DNA of 64,000 nt from the NCBI GenBank assembly GCA_963790415.1, contig CAWBOK010000006.1, forward strand, positions 1 to 64,000, given 5' to 3'. A program made the translations under genes and the position numbers. Positions 50,734-59,896 of this stretch are shown piece by piece. Within the stretch, counting starts at the first letter, position 1. Every line of letters starts with the position of its first letter. This stretch comes from JAJZQZ01 sp963790415 (GTDB lineage: Bacteria > Actinomycetota > Thermoleophilia > RBG-16-64-13). The notes under the pieces were generated by a model. It saw only the letters and a list, made by a program, of their open reading frames with translations. It was not told the origin of the DNA and made no database searches.

Positions 50734-52593
50734 ATGGTCATGGCGACCTCGAATGGTACCAGGGTGACCTCGACGAGTAGCCGCCGCGCCCGCGCGGTGG
50801 CCGGTCTGGTGGTTCTCGCCACCCTGCTGCTCGTGGCTCTTATGGTCCCTGGGGCAGCTCTGGCCAAGGAGTGGCGCATCGACCGCATGGACGTGGTCCT
50901 CGACGTGCAGCAGAACAGCGACGTACTGGTTACCGAGGACATCACCTTCACGTTCGTGGGACCCTATACCTACGTGGGCCGGGTCATTCCCACCGGCAAT
51001 CTGGACAAGCTCACCGACATCCAGGTGCTCCAGAACGGGCAGCCGCTGCCCGAGGGTTCGGGTCCCGGCACGTGGCAGGCCTTCCGCGAAGGCAGCAACC
51101 AGGTGATCCAGCTCAACTTCGACTTGGCGGACACCTCCGCCTCCTGGACCATCAAGTACCGGGCGCAGGGCACCATCTTCTTCTTCAACGAGGGCGACGA
51201 ACTGCGTTGGTACGTCTTCGACGCCGACACGCCGGTGACGATCGGCGCGGCGACTGCCACGGTGAAACTGCCGGGCAGCGTCGCCCCCGAGAAGCTCACG
51301 GCCGCCATCGACACGGGGGCGGGAGTGGCAAACGAGGTCAAGTCACCGGGACCGTCGATGCTGGACTACAAGGCCGGGCCGTTTCCGGCGTACACGCGAT
51401 TCTGGATCGTGGCCGGGTTCCCGAAAGGGGTCGTGGACTTCGTGTGGACCTGGCGGCGGGTGGCGGGCTGGATCGTGCCCAAGGCCGGGTTCGCTCTGCC
51501 TATCTTCACGCTGCTCGGCATGTTGGTGCTCTGGCGTAGGCGCGGTCGCGACGAACCGGCGGCTGCGTTCGCGGGCTACGTGTCCGAGCCGCCTTCTAGT
51601 CTGCCTCCGGGCGTGGCGGGCGCGCTGATCGACGAGCGGGTCGACGTGAGAGAAGTCATCGCCACGATCGTCGATCTGGCTCGGCGCGGCTACTTCGAGA
51701 TCGAGAACCGACAAGAGGGCACGTGGGTCTTCAAGTCCACGAAGAACGTCTTCCGCAGGCTCAAGGCCTTCGACGACCTGCAGGGCTTCGAGAAACAGGT
51801 GGCCGACGCTCTGTTCGGTACCAAGAACGAGGTCAGCTCCGACGATCTCAAGGACAAGTTCTACACCCACGTCAGCGGCATCGTCGACAAGATCTACGGC
51901 GAGGTCACCACGCGGGGCCTCTTCGTGAGCAATCCCAAGTCGGCCCGGGCGTCGTGGATCGGTCTGGGCGTGGCCGTGCTGGTGATCCTGGGTGGAGGCT
52001 CGGTCATCCTCGGCAGCGTCTTCGGTGTGCCGGGCTGGGGCTTCCTGTTCATGGGGAGCGTGGTGTCGGGCATCGTCATCATCGCCTTCTCTCGTTCCAT
52101 GCCCAAGCGCACGTCCGCCGGGGCACAGGAAGTACGCAAGTGGGAGGCGTTCCGGAATTACCTGCGAGATCTCACACGCTATCAGGACCTGGCTACGGCT
52201 CGGGAATCCTTCGAGCGCTACCTGCCCTACGCCATCGCGTTCGGCGTGGAGCGGGCATGGGTGCGCCGCTTCCAGGAGATGCAGCTGCCGGCACCTACGT
52301 GGTACGTGCCCGTCTTGATCCCCGGACAGGGTCAGACGCTGGGCGGCCCCGGCGCCGGCGGGATGCCCATGGGCATGCCGATGGGCGTGCCGGGCGGCCT
52401 TCCCGGCGGCGGCTTCAGCCTCGACAGCATCTCCGACGGACTGTTCGGCAGTCTGAACAACCTCTCCAGCGTGTTGACCTCGGCCCCGTCGAGCAGTGGC
52501 TCGGGCCACGGCGGAGCCTTCGGGGGCGGAGGTGGCGGCTTTGGTGGAGGGTTCTCCGGTGGTGGCGGCGGCGGCGGGTTCCGCGCGGGATAG
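50734..52593 (+). CDS. DUF2207 membrane protein with glycine-rich C-terminus
   Basis: This 619-residue protein has a signal/anchor helix (AVAGLVVLATLLLVALMVPG, AALA) and the DUF2207 extracellular domain (WRIDRMDVVLDVQQNSDVLV, TEDITFTFVGPYTYVGRVIP). A membrane helix (GFALPIFTLLGMLVLWRRRG) leads to a cytoplasmic winged-helix-like region (PPGVAGALIDERVDVREVIA, TIVDLARRGYFEIENR). Two more helices follow (WIGLGVAVLVILGGGSVILG, GWGFLFMGSVVSGIVIIAFS). The C-terminal tail is Gly/Ser rich, as is usual for DUF2207. Function unknown; it lies 3 bp after the SPFH gene. Confidence 0.82.
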   Translation: MVMATSNGTRVTSTSSRRARAVAGLVVLATLLLVALMVPGAALAKEWRIDRMDVVLDVQQNSDVLVTEDITFTFVGPYTYVGRVIPTGNLDKLTDIQVLQNGQPLPEGSGPGTWQAFREGSNQVIQLNFDLADTSASWTIKYRAQGTIFFFNEGDELRWYVFDADTPVTIGAATATVKLPGSVAPEKLTAAIDTGAGVANEVKSPGPSMLDYKAGPFPAYTRFWIVAGFPKGVVDFVWTWRRVAGWIVPKAGFALPIFTLLGMLVLWRRRGRDEPAAAFAGYVSEPPSSLPPGVAGALIDERVDVREVIATIVDLARRGYFEIENRQEGTWVFKSTKNVFRRLKAFDDLQGFEKQVADALFGTKNEVSSDDLKDKFYTHVSGIVDKIYGEVTTRGLFVSNPKSARASWIGLGVAVLVILGGGSVILGSVFGVPGWGFLFMGSVVSGIVIIAFSRSMPKRTSAGAQEVRKWEAFRNYLRDLTRYQDLATARESFERYLPYAIAFGVERAWVRRFQEMQLPAPTWYVPVLIPGQGQTLGGPGAGGMPMGMPMGVPGGLPGGGFSLDSISDGLFGSLNNLSSVLTSAPSSSGSGHGGAFGGGGGGFGGGFSGGGGGGGFRAG

Positions 52594-52602
52594 GGAGGGA
52601 AC

Positions 52603-53253
52603 ATGAACAGCAGGATCATCGGTGTCGTGCTGCTGGTGGTCGGTGCCGGGGTGGCGATCTGGCTCGGGGCGGGCATCGCTTCCGGCAAGAGCGTCACCGG
52701 CGTCGCCCTTGGTTTCGTGCTCTTCTCGCTGCCGTTCATCGCGGTGGGGCTCTACTTCTTGCTCCAATCGAAGGGCGAGATCGTGCAGCAGACCAAGGTG
52801 GACAAGGAGCGCGCGGTGTTGAACGCGGTGACCACTCGGGGACGGGTGGGCATCGCCGACTTGGCCATCGAGAACAATGCCAGCCGGGACGAGGTGAAGC
52901 AGTACATCTACGACCTCATCGGCAAGGGACTGTTCACCGGTTACGTCAACTGGGACAAGGGTGAGCTGGTGTCGGCTGAAGCCGCCCAGATCAAGGAAGG
53001 GCAGTGTCCCAACTGTGGAGGAGCGGTGGAGTTGGCCGGGAAAGGTCTCGTGCGGTGCCCGTATCTGTGGCACCGAGACCTACCTGTCGGCGCCCGCCTC
53101 GAGTGCGTCCGTGGCGCCGCTCTCCGCGCCGACGGTTGTGCCCTTGGCGCCGGCGCCCGCGCCGGCAGTGCACCCGTGGCGCCTGCGCCGGCGGTCACGG
53201 GTGCGGACACGGGATCCGGTGGGTCTTCGGGCAGTTCCTCGGGCAGCGTGTGA
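52603..53253 (+). CDS. Two-helix membrane protein with zinc ribbon (two compensating frameshifts)
   Basis: About 216 residues with two N-terminal helices (IGVVLLVVGAGVAIWLGAGI, ALGFVLFSLPFIAVGLYFLL). A winged-helix-like segment follows (RAVLNAVTTRGRVGIADLAI, SRDEVKQYIYDLIGKGLF), then a zinc ribbon. The first cysteine pair is CPNCGGAVEL. The second, CPY-CGTETYL, is split by a one-base insertion near 53063. The Ala/Pro/Ser tail returns to the original frame near 53165 to end SGGSSGSSSGSV. As written, the second half of the ribbon is therefore lost, probably a sequence error. It ends the forward cluster and abuts the convergent sigma factor gene with no gap. Confidence 0.65.
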   Translation: MNSRIIGVVLLVVGAGVAIWLGAGIASGKSVTGVALGFVLFSLPFIAVGLYFLLQSKGEIVQQTKVDKERAVLNAVTTRGRVGIADLAIENNASRDEVKQYIYDLIGKGLFTGYVNWDKGELVSAEAAQIKEGQCPNCGGAVELAGKGLVRCPYLWHRDLPVGARLECVRGAALRADGCALGAGARAGSAPVAPAPAVTGADTGSGGSSGSSSGSV

Positions 53254-53871
53254 TCACCAGCTGAGAGCGCCGAGGGTATCCTCGGTCAACAGCCGGTGAA
53301 GACTGTCCAGGGCCCGGAACTGCAGGGCTTTCACCGCGCCCTCGGTCTTACCCATGGCGACGGCCGTCTCGTTGATGGCCATCTCGAAGAAGAACCGACA
53401 TTCCACCACCTCGCGCTGCTCGGCGGTGAGTTCGGTGAGCGCTTCGCGGAGCGTGCGCTTGCGTTCGTCGAGCAGTAGATGCTGGACCGGGTCGCAGCTC
53501 CAATCGGTGCTGGGGACCCCTCCGGCCTCGGCTTCATCGTCCATGGGAAGCCGGCGCTTGCGGTAGTGGTCGATGATGCAGTTCTTGGCGATGGTATACA
53601 GCCAGGTCGAGAACTGAGCCGGTTTCGGACGATACCGTCCGATTGCCGCCAGTGCCTTCTCGAAGACGGCATTGGTGAGATCTTCCGCGTCCTCTCGACT
53701 CGAGACCCGAAAATTGATGAAGGTGAAGACTTGGGGGAAGTAGAGGCGATAGAGGAAGCTGAAGGCCGCCGGGTCCCTGTTCGAGGCCCGTACGGCGAGG
53801 AGCTTGATGTCCTCTTCGCAGAGTTCTCGCGAAGGTGTCTCTGGAAGAGCCAGGGCTAGAGACATTGACAT
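53254..53871 (-). CDS. ECF-like RNA polymerase sigma factor (downstream of A2M)
   Basis: This 205-residue sigma-70-family protein has only regions 2 and 4. Region 2 is AAFSFLYRLYFPQVFTFINF, VSSREDAEDLTNAVFEKALA, FSTWLYTIAKNCIIDHYRKR. Region 4 is LTAEQREVVECRFFFEMAIN and ETAVAMGKTEGAVKALQFRA. It lies 93 bp behind the alpha-2-macroglobulin gene on the same strand, so it could be in that transcript. No anti-sigma gene adjoins it. Its target promoters are unknown. Confidence 0.88.
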   Translation of the reverse strand: MSMSLALALPETPSRELCEEDIKLLAVRASNRDPAAFSFLYRLYFPQVFTFINFRVSSREDAEDLTNAVFEKALAAIGRYRPKPAQFSTWLYTIAKNCIIDHYRKRRLPMDDEAEAGGVPSTDWSCDPVQHLLLDERKRTLREALTELTAEQREVVECRFFFEMAINETAVAMGKTEGAVKALQFRALDSLHRLLTEDTLGALSW

Positions 53872-53964
53872 GGCGGTTGATCCCTCTCCTGAGCCGGGTA
53901 GCCGATTCTGATTAGTCCTGGCCTACATATCGGCGGGTGGGGAGACATCCTTAAGCGGCTTGTG

Positions 53965-56900
53965 TCACCGCACGTCCAGCGCCGCGCTCAGGGTCTCACC
54001 GCGCCACTCGGGGCTGTAGTACGAGTACGCCTGCGACGCCGCCCCCTTGGCCCGTACCGGGTAGAGGGCGCGCACATCGAAGGAGAACGACCTCTTCTCG
54101 CCGGGTGACATGTCTTCCAAGTAGATGATGACCTTGCGCCCGGCGACGTCGTAGCGTTTGACCTTGGGCGCGTCGAGCAGCCGCTTCAGCGACTCGTCCA
54201 CCGGCGCGAAGCCCGTGGGCACCGAGACGTCCACCACCACCATCCCCGCCTTCATGGGCTCGGGCGGGTTGAAGGCGACGCCGACGTCGACCGTTACCAC
54301 GTCGTCGACGGCGACCTGGGCGGTGTCGTAGTCCACCGAGATGTCGAACACCGGGCCGAGCCTCCTCCGGCTTGGGCAGGTTGTAGCGGAGCACGACCTG
54401 GAGCACGGCCTCGCCTTTGCCCGTCGCCTGCATCTCGACGGGCACGCCCTCGGGGATTTCGACCGTCTGCATGACGTCGAAGTTGGCGGGCGAGATCGAG
54501 ACCTCCGTGGTTACGTCGCCGGCGCGTACGGTCACGGTGAGGTCGGTGTCGGCCGAGGCGAGGGCGGAGTAGGTGGTGAGGGCCTGGAGAGCCACCACCG
54601 TGTCCTGCGTCGAGCCGAACCCGCCCTGGCTGTTCCGTTGCCCCACGAGCCACTTGGCCGCGCGGGAAGCGTCGGTGCGGTCGCCGTGCGCGATCAGGGC
54701 CAACGTCGCGTAGCCGGTGGCCTCGATGTCGGCGCCCCGCGTCAGACCGCCCGAACCTTCGATGGGGACGGGCTGCCCGGCGATAGGCGACTGGTCGAGC
54801 GGCTGGGGCTCGGCGCCGCCGGCGTGCCAGTGCAGGCCGTCCTCGTCCTCGATGGCCGCGGCCATGAGCTTGTCGTGGGCCGCGGTGGCGCGCGGGCTCT
54901 TGCCGAGTTCGAGGGCGTAGGTCGTCAGGGCCAGGGCGTACGGGTCGTCGATGGCGTCCAGCCGGCCCGCAAGGTAGTCGAGGGCCTTGTCCGCGGCCGC
55001 CGTCTGGCCGGCCTCCAGGAGAGCCACGGCCACGTAGGCGGTCAGGCCGTCCTTGCCGCGCACCCCGCCCATGAGGTCCTGGTGGGCCAGGAACCCGACC
55101 GACTCGAAGGAGCCGTCGGGCTTCTGGTGCCTGGTGATCCAGCCGGCCGCCTCGGCGAGGACGGCGTCGTCGACGAACGTGAGACCCTTCGCCTGGGCGA
55201 AGGTCTTGAGCACGAAGGCGGTGAGGAAGAGGCTGCCCTCCGGGTCGCTCTGCCCGAAGGCGGAGAAGCTGCCGTCGTCGCGCCGGTAGGTGAGCTCGCG
55301 CTGGTAGCCGGTGGTGAGCAGCAGCTCGGCCTTGGCCTGGATCTCGGGCTTCAGCTTGGCCGGTCTCCTTCAGGTAGTCGAGGATGTAGGCGTCGGGGGC
55401 GAACAGGATCATGTTCTGCTCGCCGCAGCCGAAGGGCATCTGCAGGAGCTGATCGAGGCCGTCGATGGTCTGGGCGAGCAGGCTGCCCGTGAGGGCCACG
55501 TAGGCGCGGGCCGAGTCGGGGACGACCCGCTGCGGCAGCGTCAGGTCGACGGTTCGCGAGGCACCCGGCGACAGCACCACATTCTCGATCGCTTCCCGGG
55601 CCACGCCCTCGGGCTCCACGATCAGGCTCTTGACCACCGCGTCGGCCGCCTCGCCGCTGCGGGCGGTGATCTTCACCAGCTGCGATCCCACGGTCGCCGG
55701 CCGGATCTTGAACTCCACCCCGCCGATGTCGTTGCCGGCCACGGTCACGGTCTTCGCGCTCTCGTCGAGCAGGTCGAACCAGGGGGCGGATTCGATCTCG
55801 ACGGTGAGGGTCTGCGGCGTGTCCAGGTAGTTGTAGAGGGCGACCTTCACCGGGAACTCCTCGCCCCGGATGGCCGAGTAGGGCAGGTCGGCCTGCAGGA
55901 AGAACGGCTGGAAGACCCGCAGCGACGTCTCGGCGATGCCCAGGCCTTTCTCCGGCGAGAGGGCGACGGCGCGCAGATCCCAGGTGGTGATGGAATCGGG
56001 GGCGGTGAAGGGGAGCGAGGCGGTGCCGTCCGCGCCCGTGACCACTTCGTCCCAGATCCAGGTCTCGGGGAAGAACTGCCGGACGCGCTGGACCTCGGCG
56101 AGGCCGGCTGCCGGGGCGAGGGGGGTCTGGGCGGGGACGCCCATCACGTGCGACCTGCGCGCTGCTGTGGCGCGAAAGCGTCGCGGGCCTCGCCGTCACC
56201 GAATGGGAAGGCCATCCTGCCCATCATCCCGGGCTGTTCCAGCTTCTTGCCCTCGGGCACGCGTTTGTCGGTCAGCACCAGCAGGCCGGCGTCCTGGAAG
56301 GTGTCGCTGGCGCCGGGGATCAGCAGGGGATCGACCATCGGCTCCGCCTCGTGAAGCTCGGCCTGCGGCTGCATGTAGAGGCGCTCGAGTTCGGCGAAGA
56401 CCTGCTGCAGGTTCAGGCGGTTCTCAGCCAGGATGAAGACCGAGCGGTCCACGGCCGCGATGCCCACCTTGGCCCGGCCCTCTGTCTGCAGGTTCAGGGT
56501 GACCTCGTCGCCGGGGCGGACCTCGGCGGAGGAGAAGGATGCGTTCACCTGCTGCGGGTAGTCACCCGCGACCTCGAAGGGCAGGCTGTCGGCGGCCACC
56601 TCGCTGCTGGGCAGGATCTGGTAGACCAGGAGGCGGGCCGACGGGGCCATGGCCGGGGTGACCCGGATCGAGATGTCCGGCCCGCCGCTGCCGCTGAAGA
56701 TCACGCGGTCCCGCGAGACCACCTCGTAGTAGAAGGTGGTGGCCTCGCTCGTGGACACGACGTGGAACTTCGCCGTGTCGCCGACGGAGAGGGCGGCCGC
56801 CCCCTGCTGCTCCACGTACACGAAGTTGCCCGAGGGCGAGTAGGCGGCGGTGATCTCCTTGTACGCCCCGGCGGGACCCGACGTCGCCTGGACCAACATG

Positions 56901-58358
56901 CGGACGGCGTTCGTCGGGCGCCAGGAGCCGGAGCAGAGCGGTTCCGCGCGAAGTCTCGACCCGCCGGCTGTCTCTGCCCACCTCGTTGTAGTTCTCGTCG
57001 AAGAATGTCGTTTCCAAGGCGACCGCGGCTTCCACCGGCTGCCCGTCGGGAGTCTCGGTCACGACCAGAAAGCCGAACGGCAGCCCGGGCTTGAACGCCG
57101 AGCCCTCGGGGATGAGGCGGATGTTCACCGGCGCCGCCGCGACCGTGACGAGTTCGGTGCTCTTCTCCTCGTACCCGGTGCTCTTCTCGACCACCGACAC
57201 GTCGAGGGTGACGTTCCCCTGGCCGCCCGCCTCCGGGACTCCGGCCACGTACTGCGCGGGATCGAGCCGGAAGTCACCCTCCCCATCGATCGGCGCGGTG
57301 AAGGTGGCGAACTCCTGCCACTGGCCCACGTACCGCGACGCTTTGACCCGCAACTCGCCGCTGACCGGCCGCCCGAAGCTGTACTCGGCCTTCACGTGCC
57401 CGCTGATGGGCTCGTCCACCAGGAACCACTCCTTGGCCAGATCGACCGTCACGCCGTACTTGGGGAGCACGTACTCCTCCACGCGCACGTCGAGCTCGTT
57501 GGAGGATCCGCCCGCGGTGGCCTTGAGCTTCCACACGCCCAGATTGGGCTCTTGCGATAGCGGCAGCTCGAGGGTCGTCATGCCGAATTCGTCGGTCTGC
57601 ACCGTCCGCTTGAACACCTTGATGGCTTTTGCGTCCTGCACCTCCACCGTCGCCTCGGTTGGGACAGGCTTCAGCTCCGAGTCCATGGCCAGCACGCGCA
57701 TCTGGATGGTCTGGCCCGGCTTGTAGATGGGCTTGTCGGTCTCCAGGAAGACCAGGGTGCCTTCCTGCACCTGCACGGCGGCCGAATCGGAGAACCCGGC
57801 GCCCTGCACGGTGACTTGGTACTCGCCCGGGGCGACCCGGGGCACCTGCACCTGCACGGTGCCCTTGCCGACGATCCGGGCCTTCCCCTCGGCGACCAGC
57901 GTGGTCTTCCGCAGGACGGCGACGCGCACCGTGCCGCTGACCGGCCGCTCGCCCTTCAGCAGCGACACCCCGAACGATGCTCTCTCTCCCGAGCGCAATA
58001 CGCGCGGGACCAGGGCCACGTAGCCGTCCACCTTCTCGTCGGGGAGGATGGCGGCCACGTGGTCCGCGATCCGCGCTCCGCCCGCTCCGAAGACACCGGC
58101 CGCTCCAAGCACGATCAGCACGACCGCGGCCGTGCCGAGCAGCCCACCGGCGCCGACGACAGGTCGGCGCAGGCGGGACCAGCCCATCCAGGGATGCCGC
58201 CCGGGCAGTCGCTCCGCCCAGACTCGCACCCGACCAAGACGCCCCGCACCGCTCTGCTCGATGTCGCGGGCGATCTCGCTCACCAGGTGCTCCTGCCTCG
58301 CCTGCATGTGGGAAGCAGGAAGATCGCGCTCTTCCGGGAGATGAGGATTCAGGTTCAC
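53965..58358 (-). CDS. Alpha-2-macroglobulin of metazoan type with thioester, membrane-anchored (about four frameshifts)
   Basis: About 1,460 residues once joined. After a 75-residue cytoplasmic arm and one membrane helix (GGLLGTAAVVLIVLGAAGVF) come macroglobulin domains (FLETDKPIYKPGQTIQMRVL, ELDVRVEEYVLPKYGVTVDL). The frame changes near 56900 to SGNFVYVEQQGAAALSVGDT, near 56150 to FFPETWIWDEVVTGADG, near 55370 to TFVDDAVLAEAAGWITRHQK, and near 54355 to the receptor-binding-like end (VKRYDVAGRKVIIYLEDM, YYSPEWRGETLSA). The thioester GCGEQ is encoded at 55416-55430 in MPFGCGEQNMILFAPDAYIL, very close to vertebrate A2M. It should trap proteases outside the cell. The GTG start at 58358 overlaps the sigma factor stop (GTGA) with AGGAGG seven bases upstream. 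Conservation across all breaks suggests sequence errors. Confidence 0.85.
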
Positions 58359-58957
58359 GAGACGCCCTCCTGTTCGGCGTGCGAACTGGTCCATCCAGTC
58401 TCTTCATGTCCGGAGGCCTCCAGGAGTTCCCGGAGACGGCCCCGGGCCCGCGAGAGCCTCGAGCGGACGGTGCCCACCGGGACGTCCAAGGCGGCGGCGG
58501 TTTCCTCGTAGCTCAGGCCCATCCAAAGGCAGAGGGAGACCACGTCCTGCTCCCGTTGGGGAAGGCGGGCCGTGACGGCGAGTACGGCGCGCATGTCCTG
58601 CTCGGCCGCCGCCCGCGCCGCCGGGTCGTCGGCGGGGTCGGTGGCGTCGGATAGGGCGGGCATGCGGGCCAGAGCCTCCCGATAGCGGCGCTCGCTGCGT
58701 CTGCGGTTGCGGAGCACGTTCGTCGCCACGCCGAAAAGGAACGGCAGAGCCGAGTCGTGCACCAACCGCACGTCGGCCCGTCTGCGCCAGGCCTCCAGGA
58801 AGACGATCGAGGTCAGATCCTCGGCCGTGGACCAATCGCCGCACCGCCGGAAGAGGTAGTTGTAGACCGGCTTGGCGTGGCGCGCGAAGATCTCCCCGAA
58901 TGCCTCGGGGTCGTCGAGTGCCTTACTCCACAGGTCACGGTCTACGGCGTCGCCCAT
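58355..58957 (-). CDS. ECF RNA polymerase sigma factor coupled to A2M
   Basis: This 200-residue ECF sigma factor has region 2 (EIFARHAKPVYNYLFRRCGD, WSTAEDLTSIVFLEAWRRRA) and region 4 (RLPQREQDVVSLCLWMGLSY, EETAAALDVPVGTVRSRLSR). Such factors are normally held by a membrane anti-sigma encoded just downstream. Here the downstream, translationally coupled gene is the membrane-anchored alpha-2-macroglobulin, whose N-terminal cytoplasmic arm occupies the anti-sigma position. I see no zinc anti-sigma (HxxxCxxC) motif in that arm. The start at ATG 58957 follows AAGGAAGT. Confidence 0.92.
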   Translation of the reverse strand: MGDAVDRDLWSKALDDPEAFGEIFARHAKPVYNYLFRRCGDWSTAEDLTSIVFLEAWRRRADVRLVHDSALPFLFGVATNVLRNRRRSERRYREALARMPALSDATDPADDPAARAAAEQDMRAVLAVTARLPQREQDVVSLCLWMGLSYEETAAALDVPVGTVRSRLSRARGRLRELLEASGHEETGWTSSHAEQEGVS

Positions 58958-59118
58958 ACTTCCTTAGTGTCCGGCGGACGGTCTCGGGTTCCCGGGGACG
59001 CCAGGCGGGCGGCGTCGCGCGACCTCGTGCGCGCTGGGATAGGCACGGTGGTCTACTTCCCGGGTTCCTTGTTTCCTTGTATTCGTGTATCCTGTCCTTG
59101 CTCGAACAAGGAGGACTC

Positions 59119-59340
59119 ATGCTGGCCAAACTGACATCGAAGAATCAGATCACCCTGCCCAAGGCGGTGATGAGTTACTTCTCCGACGTGGAGTACTTCG
59201 ACGTGCGCGAGGAGTCCGGCCACATCGTGCTGGAGCCACTCCGCGTGAGTCGAGCCGACGAGGTGCGGGCGCGCTTGGTGGAGCTCGGGATCACCGAAGA
59301 CGACGTCGGCGATGCCGTGACCTGGGTCCGCCGCGGATAG
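59119..59340 (+). CDS. AbrB/MazE-like antitoxin
   Basis: This 73-residue swapped-hairpin DNA-binding protein (MLAKLTSKNQITLPKAVMSY, YFDVREESGHIVLEPLRVSR) is typical of AbrB-type antitoxins paired with PIN toxins. It starts at ATG 59119 with AAGGAGGA upstream. The partner toxin begins 18 bp downstream. It presumably binds its own promoter and the toxin. A TATCCT hexamer at 59088-59093 may be the -10. Confidence 0.82.
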   Translation: MLAKLTSKNQITLPKAVMSYFSDVEYFDVREESGHIVLEPLRVSRADEVRARLVELGITEDDVGDAVTWVRRG

Positions 59341-59358
59341 CGGCCGAGTCTCCGACCC

Positions 59359-59832
59359 GTGCGGGCGGTCTGCGACACGAACACGGTAGTATCGGCCTTG
59401 CTGTTCGCCGAAGGCCGGTTGGCGTGGTTGCGCCGCGCGTGGCGTGACGGCTCGGTCGTTCCCCTCGTTTCGGCAGATACGGTGAAAGAGCTCCTTCGGG
59501 CGCTGGAGTACCCGAAGTTCGGCCTCAGCCGCGAGGATCGCGACGAGCTTCTCGGGGACTATCTCCCCTTCGCGGAGACGGCGGGTGCCGCCCCATCCGT
59601 CGCGCCCGTCGCGCCCCGGGATCCCAACCATACTCCCGAATCCGCGGCCATCCAATGCCGGGACGCAGCCGACCAGATGTTCCTCGACCTGGCCTCGGCC
59701 GCATGCGCCGACGCGCTCATCACCGGCGACGCCGACCTGCTCGCACTAGCCGGCACCTTCCCCGTCCCGATCATTGCGCCGGCCGAGGCCCGGCGGCGGT
59801 TGTCGCCGGAGGCCCACGACCATCAGGCGTAG
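59359..59832 (+). CDS. PIN-domain ribonuclease toxin
   Basis: This 157-residue PIN-fold protein of the putative toxin-antitoxin component family has acidic residues in RAVCDTNTVVSALLF (near the start), the helix SADTVKELLRALEYPKFGLS and the second cluster CRDAADQMFLDLASAACADA followed by LITGDADLLAL. It cuts RNA when released from the antitoxin. It starts at GTG 59359. It forms a standard pair with the preceding gene. Confidence 0.87.
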   Translation: MRAVCDTNTVVSALLFAEGRLAWLRRAWRDGSVVPLVSADTVKELLRALEYPKFGLSREDRDELLGDYLPFAETAGAAPSVAPVAPRDPNHTPESAAIQCRDAADQMFLDLASAACADALITGDADLLALAGTFPVPIIAPAEARRRLSPEAHDHQA

Positions 59833-59896
59833 CCCCCCGCCCGGGTCCCGCCCGACCAACGGCCGGCGTCGGCGGTTCCGCGTGTGTGGTGGCAGG

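Noticed and set aside
49486..52593. Gly-rich coding repeats as DNA repeats
   Set aside because: They encode glycine linkers in the SPFH and DUF2207 proteins and keep frame.
58100..58358. Zinc-binding anti-sigma domain at the N-terminus of the alpha-2-macroglobulin
   Set aside because: No HxxxCxxC motif is present; the anti-sigma role rests only on position, so it is kept as a hypothesis.
58987..58992. GGAACC as an ECF autoregulatory -35 element before the sigma gene
   Set aside because: It is only about 30 bases from the start codon, leaving no room for a spacer, -10 and ribosome-binding site, and no matching -10 is seen.
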